A stretch of 35,684 nucleotides of DNA from Paludibacteraceae bacterium. GTDB lineage: Bacteria > Bacteroidota > Bacteroidia > Bacteroidales > Paludibacteraceae. A model generated the notes under the pieces. That model saw nothing but the letters and a program-made list of their open reading frames with translations. It searched no databases and was not told the origin of the DNA. Of this stretch, positions 31,803 to 35,684 are shown piece by piece; within the stretch, counting starts at the first letter, position 1; each line of letters opens with the position of its first letter. Where the stretch lies: the NCBI GenBank assembly GCA_017962085.1, contig JAGCWA010000037.1, forward strand, positions 1 through 35,684, read 5' to 3'. The position numbers and the translations under genes are program-made.

Positions 31803-33107
31803 GTGTCTTTCACAAACAGATATAAAAAGATTAAAGAATCCGAGTTCGTGAAGAACTCCGCCAAGCTTCTTTCCGCAGGGGTTATCGCCCAAGCCATCGG
31901 CATACTCATATACCCTGTCCTGACCAGGATCTACGCCCCGGAAGACTTCGGTCTGCTGAATCTCTTCCAAAGCATCGCCGGCGTGCTCATCATTCTGTCC
32001 ACGGCGGAATACCAATACTCCATCCTCTTGCCCAAGGAGGATGATCAGGCGAAGAAATGCCTCCATGTGGGCACGACCGTACTCATCGGCACATTCGTCC
32101 TGTGCTCACTTTCCGTTCCTTTCGCGCAACCCATCGCCCAACAATTCAATGCGCCCGAACTCGCGCAATGGTACTGGACACTGCCCCTATTAGTGCTATT
32201 CTCCGGAGGGTGGTCGCTGCTCAACTATTGGCACACAAGGAATAAGAACTACACGCTCGCCAGCACCTATCAAATCAGCAAGAGCCTCCTCAACGCAGGA
32301 CTCAAATGGGGGCTTGGGGTCCTCGGCTTCATCAAGGGTGGTCTCATCATTGCGACCGTCGTCTCCGCCATACTCTCCTTCCTCTTCAACCTGACACGCT
32401 CGATGAGGAAATACAAATGTAGGCTGGCATCATTGTTGCCCAAGCCAGACAAGCAAACGGCGGTGACCTACCAGAACTTCCCCAAGTTCGCACTTCCCCG
32501 CACCCTGTTCAACTACGTCAGCGCCAACCTACCCTTCTTCCTGCTCACACCTTTCTTCGGGCTGGAAGAGACAGGCTTCTTCGGCATGGCGCTCACCCTA
32601 GCGTTCACCCCCATCAGCCTCATCAACGGATCGATATACCAAGTACTCTTCCAGCAGGTTTCCGAGAAGGTGAACAATAGGCAATCCATCATCGGGACGT
32701 TCCGCAACTTCTACCGTAGGATATGCTTGGTTGTTCCGCCCATAGGCATCCTCCTATTCATCTCCCTTCCCTTCCTGACGAAACTACTTTTGGGAGAAGC
32801 ATGGGACACCACGGCAGACTACATACGGATGATGCTTCCATGGCTTTTCGCCTCGATGTTAGCAGGACCGACCTGCTTCATCACGGACATTTTCATGAAA
32901 CAAAAAGAGACATTGTACGTCGAGTTCACGTTGCTGATTGTCAGGGCAGCCAGCCTCATCTACGGTATCATGACCCAAGACATACACATTGCCATCTTGG
33001 GATTCTGCGGAGTCACCTTCCTCATCTTCTCCGCACAGGTCTTCTGGTTCTACTCCATCGCAAAGAGATACGAATCGACGCTTTCGGACAACTCCAAGCA
33101 AGCCTAA
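31803..33107 (+). CDS. Wzx-like oligosaccharide flippase (MOP superfamily)
   Basis: The 434-residue product has about 12 hydrophobic segments and the start KNSAKLLSAGVIAQAIGILIYPVLTRIYAPEDFG, here seen in pieces: the N-terminal helix, then LTRIYAPEDFGLL, a signature of polysaccharide flippases. Such proteins move lipid-linked sugar units for O-antigen or capsule across the inner membrane. The start is GTG at 31803, supported by a strong Shine-Dalgarno-like GAGGAGGA directly upstream, which is rare in this phylum; no in-frame ATG lies nearby. No glycosyltransferase genes are adjacent, so it stands alone. A bidirectional terminator follows. Confidence 0.88.
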   Translation: MSFTNRYKKIKESEFVKNSAKLLSAGVIAQAIGILIYPVLTRIYAPEDFGLLNLFQSIAGVLIILSTAEYQYSILLPKEDDQAKKCLHVGTTVLIGTFVLCSLSVPFAQPIAQQFNAPELAQWYWTLPLLVLFSGGWSLLNYWHTRNKNYTLASTYQISKSLLNAGLKWGLGVLGFIKGGLIIATVVSAILSFLFNLTRSMRKYKCRLASLLPKPDKQTAVTYQNFPKFALPRTLFNYVSANLPFFLLTPFFGLEETGFFGMALTLAFTPISLINGSIYQVLFQQVSEKVNNRQSIIGTFRNFYRRICLVVPPIGILLFISLPFLTKLLLGEAWDTTADYIRMMLPWLFASMLAGPTCFITDIFMKQKETLYVEFTLLIVRAASLIYGIMTQDIHIAILGFCGVTFLIFSAQVFWFYSIAKRYESTLSDNSKQA

Positions 33108-33161
33108 CTATTGCAATTGCATATACAAACTTAAAATCAGGCGGAGGCGAAACACGGGCAC

Positions 33162-33191
33162 AAAAAAAGGCGTCCGATCAGGACGCCCTTT
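33162..33191. terminator. Bidirectional terminator between flippase and ferredoxin genes
   Basis: GGCGTCC (33169-33175) and GGACGCC (33181-33187) form a 7-bp stem with a 5-base loop. A-run on the left (33162-33168) and T-run on the right serve both convergent genes. Confidence 0.85.
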
Positions 33192-33212
33192 TCTGTTTGT
33201 TGTTGAGACTGA

Positions 33213-33383
33213 TTACTCTCCCTTAGAGATAGCACCTGCAGGACAAGCGTCCGCACAAGTTCCACACTCGGTGCAAGCATCAGCGTTTATTGAATAGATG
33301 TCACCCTCAGAGATAGCTCCTACAGGACATTCGCTAATGCAAGTACCACATGCAACACAATCTTCACCAATTACGTAAGCCAT
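33213..33383 (-). CDS. 2[4Fe-4S] bacterial-type ferredoxin
   Basis: The 56-residue product is a complete clostridial-type ferredoxin. Two CxxCxxCxxxCP motifs are present: CVACGTCISECPVGAI in the first half and CTECGTCADACPAGAI in the second. They bind two [4Fe-4S] clusters and carry low-potential electrons in the cytoplasm. The start ATG 33383 gives the standard MAYVIGEDC opening. It has its own promoter and terminator. It is a likely electron partner of the pyruvate:ferredoxin oxidoreductase in this window. Confidence 0.97.
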   Translation of the reverse strand: MAYVIGEDCVACGTCISECPVGAISEGDIYSINADACTECGTCADACPAGAISKGE

Positions 33384-33430
33384 AGTATTTTTCTTTTTTA
33401 GTTAATAAAATTTTGTGCTTCCACACAATG

Positions 33431-33462
33431 CAAATATATAGTATTCCTAAAATACCACGAAA
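33431..33462 (-). promoter_or_regulatory. Ferredoxin gene promoter
   Basis: On the minus strand TTTC (33462-33459), 20 bases, then TATATTTG (33438-33431), an exact -7 box, ~50 bases before the ATG. Confidence 0.6.
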
Positions 33463-33599
33463 TATTTTTTGTGAAATTTTCTAAAAAAATCACAAGGCGA
33501 GCCGCAATCTTTCCCGTTGGAATATGTGGCATTTGCGCTTATCACATCTCCCTTTTTATAGAAAAATATGCCACATTTCAAAAAAAACAAAAGAAAAAA

Positions 33600-33630
33600 T
33601 TGTGAAAATGAGAATTTATACATACATTTG
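33600..33630 (+). promoter_or_regulatory. Promoter of the PUR-family gene
   Basis: TTGT (33600-33603), 19 bases, then TACATTTG (33623-33630), an exact -7 box, ~48 bases before ATG 33679. Confidence 0.55.
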
Positions 33631-33678
33631 GAAGATTTCGTTTTCAAGGAATGATAATTAAAAATAGGAGGATTGTAT

Positions 33679-34014
33679 ATGGAAGATGAGAAATTGAGGT
33701 TTGATACGGATAAGCGGGATCAGGAGATTGTTTATTCGAAAGCGATCAAGGCAGGCAAAAGAATATACTACCTTGACGTGAAGCGCAACCGCAAGGACGA
33801 GCTTTTCCTCGCCATTACGGAGAGCAAAAAGAAAGTTTCAGGGGAGGAAGCCCAGGTATCATTTGAAAAACACAAAATCTTTTTATACCGGGAAGACTTT
33901 GAAAAATTCATGACAGGCTTGAACGATGTGATGGACTACATCGGCAAGAGTTCCGAGCAAGGAGAGGATAGGAACAACCCAGTTCCAAGCCGATTCGAGA
34001 TAGACTTCGGTTGA
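33679..34014 (+). CDS. PUR-family DNA/RNA-binding protein (DUF3276, Pur-alpha-like)
   Basis: The 111-residue product has the single PUR repeat of Bacteroidetes and spirochaete proteins: EIVYSKAIKAGKRIYYLDVKRNRKDELFLAITE, seen as KAGKRIYYLDV (26-36) and DELFLAITESKK, then HKIFLYREDFEKFMTGL. The single-repeat forms dimerise and bind purine-rich single strands of DNA or RNA. ATG 33679 is preferred over the TTG at 33673, since AGGAGG (33667-33672) is six bases from the ATG. The last ~20 residues are polar, ending EIDFG. A single-gene unit between a good promoter and terminator. Confidence 0.93.
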   Translation: MEDEKLRFDTDKRDQEIVYSKAIKAGKRIYYLDVKRNRKDELFLAITESKKKVSGEEAQVSFEKHKIFLYREDFEKFMTGLNDVMDYIGKSSEQGEDRNNPVPSRFEIDFG

Positions 34015-34043
34015 TTTCACTTGTTCAGGAGAGAAGAGACAAG

Positions 34044-34073
34044 AGACGCATCGCAGGTTGCGTCTTTTTTTTG
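34044..34073 (+). terminator. Terminator of the PUR-family gene
   Basis: AGACGCA (34044-34050) pairs with TGCGTCT (34059-34065), followed by a run of eight T. Confidence 0.85.
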
Positions 34074-34133
34074 TCCCATTTATACCGACACCCCTACACG
34101 GAATAAACCCCACACCCATAGTTGCGCATCAGA

Positions 34134-34187
34134 CAAAAAAAGCGATGTGCACATCATCTCTTTTCCAAGAAACAATATGCACATCGC
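34134..34187 (-). terminator. Terminator of the Bax inhibitor-1 gene
   Basis: GCGATGTGCA (34142-34151) and TGCACATCGC (34178-34187) are perfect 10-base arms around a 26-base loop; on the minus strand a run of T follows. The loop is long for a terminator, but the arms and T-run fit the role. Confidence 0.65.
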
Positions 34188-34232
34188 CACGACAGGGATG
34201 AGACATCCCTTCGAATCCCACATCGATTGTTT

Positions 34233-34937
34233 TTAGTTCCTTCTTGAACCCACGATCCTCAAAATATAGATCATCAAGTTGATGAAATCCAAATAGAGAT
34301 CCAGAGCTCCCATCAAGGCGAGCTTCATGCTGCTCTCGTTGATCTCTGTGCCGAACTCACTGATCTGACGTTTTATCTTTTGGGCATCATAAGCGGTAAT
34401 TCCAACAAAGATGAGAACACCCACATAAGAGAGGATGTACTGCAAGGTGGAACTTCCAATGAACAGGTTCACGACAGTCGCGATGATCAGTCCGATAAGA
34501 GCCATCAACAGGATCTGTCCCATGGAGGAAAGGTCTTTCTTCGTGAAATGTCCAATCAATGCCATGGCGGCGAAAGTACCTGCCGTGATGAAAAAGGCAA
34601 GGGCAATGGACTCATACGTATATATCATCAATAAGACACTGAGCGTCACTCCATTAAGGATGGAATAGACAACAAAAACGATGCCCGCCGTAGTGAACGA
34701 CATCTTGTGGATACGGGCGGATAGGATGACTACCAGCACAACCTCCGCTATCAACAGACCGATATAAAGTCCAGACCCCATGAGGGAGAGAATACGCTCC
34801 GAAGAAGCGACATAGTAGGAAGTCAGCCCCGTCACGACAAGGGCGAGAGCCATCCAGCAATAAACATTCTTCAACAACGTACGTTGCGCACTCAACGCCT
34901 CGTTCGTCTCTCTAGTTGTTTCAATGTAATTTTCCAT
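34233..34937 (-). CDS. Bax inhibitor-1/YccA family membrane protein
   Basis: The 234-residue product has seven membrane segments from residue ~25 on. It shows the family patterns KNVYCWMALALVVTG, then FTTAGIVFVVYSILNGVTLS, and the C-terminal GITAYDAQKIKR with the aspartates (YDAQ, ALDLYLDFINLMIYIL) that form the pH-sensing pair in the bacterial homologue BsYetJ. Members act as calcium-leak channels or interact with FtsH. The start 34937 is 15 bases after the argF' stop on the same strand, so it is probably co-transcribed with it. Confidence 0.93.
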   Translation of the reverse strand: MENYIETTRETNEALSAQRTLLKNVYCWMALALVVTGLTSYYVASSERILSLMGSGLYIGLLIAEVVLVVILSARIHKMSFTTAGIVFVVYSILNGVTLSVLLMIYTYESIALAFFITAGTFAAMALIGHFTKKDLSSMGQILLMALIGLIIATVVNLFIGSSTLQYILSYVGVLIFVGITAYDAQKIKRQISEFGTEINESSMKLALMGALDLYLDFINLMIYILRIVGSRRN

Positions 34938-34952
34938 ACTGAGTATTTTTGA

Positions 34953-35684
34953 TTATAACGATTCCAAAATGCGTTTGATGACCGTTTCAGCGGAGATCTC
35001 ACGGTTAGCGGCCTCCGGAATCACCAGAGACTGAGGACTCTCGATCACGTCATCCGTCACGATCATGTTACGACGGACAGGCAAGCAATGCATAAAATAG
35101 GCATTGTTGGTGAGCGCCATCTTCTCCGTGCTTACCGTCCAAGACATATCCTTGCTAAGAATCTGTCCGTAGTTAGGGTCTTGGTAAGCGGACCAGTTCT
35201 TCGCATAGACGAAGTCCGCGCCTTCCAATGCCTTGTCCTGGTCATACTCGACCTTAGCGTTGCGCACAAACTTCTCGCTCAATTCATAACCCTTCGGATG
35301 GGTGATGACGAAATCCACATTCGCCTCGTTCATGAAGTCGGCGAACGAATTAGGCACAGCCTGCGGAAGGGCACGTGGATGAGGGGCCCAAGTCATGACC
35401 ACCTTCGGACGTTCCTTCTTCTTGTACTCCTCAATGGTGATGAGATCTGCGAACGCCTGCAACGGATGGGCGGTAGCGGACTCCATGCTGAACACCGGCT
35501 TGCCCGAATACTTGATGAATTGGTTCAAGATCGTCTCCTGATAGTCGAACTCCTTGTTCTCGAAGCGGGCGAACGAACGCACACCAATCACATCACAGAA
35601 CGAAGCCATGACAGGGATAGCTTCGAGCAGATGCTCCGACTTGTCGCCATCCATAACGACGCCACGCTCCGTCTCCAACTTCCA
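34953..35684 (-). CDS. argF': N-succinylornithine carbamoyltransferase (argF'), 3' part; runs off right edge
   Basis: 243 residues are visible, with no start inside the window. The sequence closely follows the Bacteroides fragilis enzyme that carbamoylates N-succinyl-L-ornithine in its arginine pathway: GVVMDGDKSEHLLEAIPVMA, then SFARFENKEFDY, VVMTWAPHPRALPQAVPNSF, FMHCLPVRRNMIVTDDVI and SLVIPEAANREIS. The HCLPVRR motif is the carbamoyl phosphate site. The residue that decides succinyl versus acetyl specificity lies in the N-terminal part, outside this window, so substrate is inferred from overall likeness. It is followed closely by the Bax inhibitor-1 gene. Confidence 0.93.
   Translation of the reverse strand, partial: WKLETERGVVMDGDKSEHLLEAIPVMASFCDVIGVRSFARFENKEFDYQETILNQFIKYSGKPVFSMESATAHPLQAFADLITIEEYKKKERPKVVMTWAPHPRALPQAVPNSFADFMNEANVDFVITHPKGYELSEKFVRNAKVEYDQDKALEGADFVYAKNWSAYQDPNYGQILSKDMSWTVSTEKMALTNNAYFMHCLPVRRNMIVTDDVIESPQSLVIPEAANREISAETVIKRILESL

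Overview
The window comes from the chromosome of a member of the Bacteroidales, most likely a Prevotellaceae-like gut or oral anaerobe. The evidence is TAnnTTTG-type promoter -7 boxes ahead of many genes, a probable type IX secretion sorting tail, pyruvate:ferredoxin oxidoreductase, a Pur-alpha-like DNA-binding protein, and a Bacteroides-type N-succinylornithine carbamoyltransferase. Most start sites lack a Shine-Dalgarno sequence, as is usual in this phylum.

Region by region: (1) 1-2736 holds the truncated start of a SpvB/Rhs-like secreted protein on the minus strand, then two co-directional exported proteins. The first has a T9SS-like tail. The second carries three copies of a Cys-rich domain I do not recognise. 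(2) 2876-3352 is a PaaI-type thioesterase, followed by a bidirectional terminator. (3) 3520-4670 is a CRISPR array of 16 repeat units and 15 spacers. It is transcribed leftward from a leader at 4671-4810. (4) 4811-17263 is a run of 12 minus-strand genes: cas6, cas10(csm1), csm2, csm3, csm4, csm5, an AbiEi/AbiEii toxin-antitoxin pair, a Card1/Can2-like CARF nuclease, a Csx1-family CARF-HEPN ribonuclease, a small Csx15/16/20-like protein (possible ring nuclease) and a RecD-like helicase. (5) 17581-18915 is a lone cytosine-5 DNA methyltransferase. (6) 18995-35684 is core chromosome: pyruvate:ferredoxin oxidoreductase, an AsmA-like protein, CvfB, a potassium channel, MntP, MetY, a small lipoprotein, a His-rich COG0523 GTPase, a flippase, a 2[4Fe-4S] ferredoxin, a PUR protein, a Bax inhibitor-1 protein and the 3' part of argF'.

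How the CRISPR part should work: Cas6 cuts the array transcript. Cas10-Csm2-5 binds target RNA, cuts it with Csm3, and Cas10 makes cyclic oligoadenylate at its GGDD palm. The two CARF effectors, one with a HEPN RNase domain and one with a PD-(D/E)XK nuclease domain, respond to that messenger. The small Rossmann-like protein may break it down. The least ordinary features are the complete type IV toxin-antitoxin pair inside the CRISPR operon, joined by an ATGA overlap to the Card1-like nuclease, and the RecD-like helicase whose start overlaps the end of the putative ring nuclease gene. No cas1 or cas2 is present in the window.
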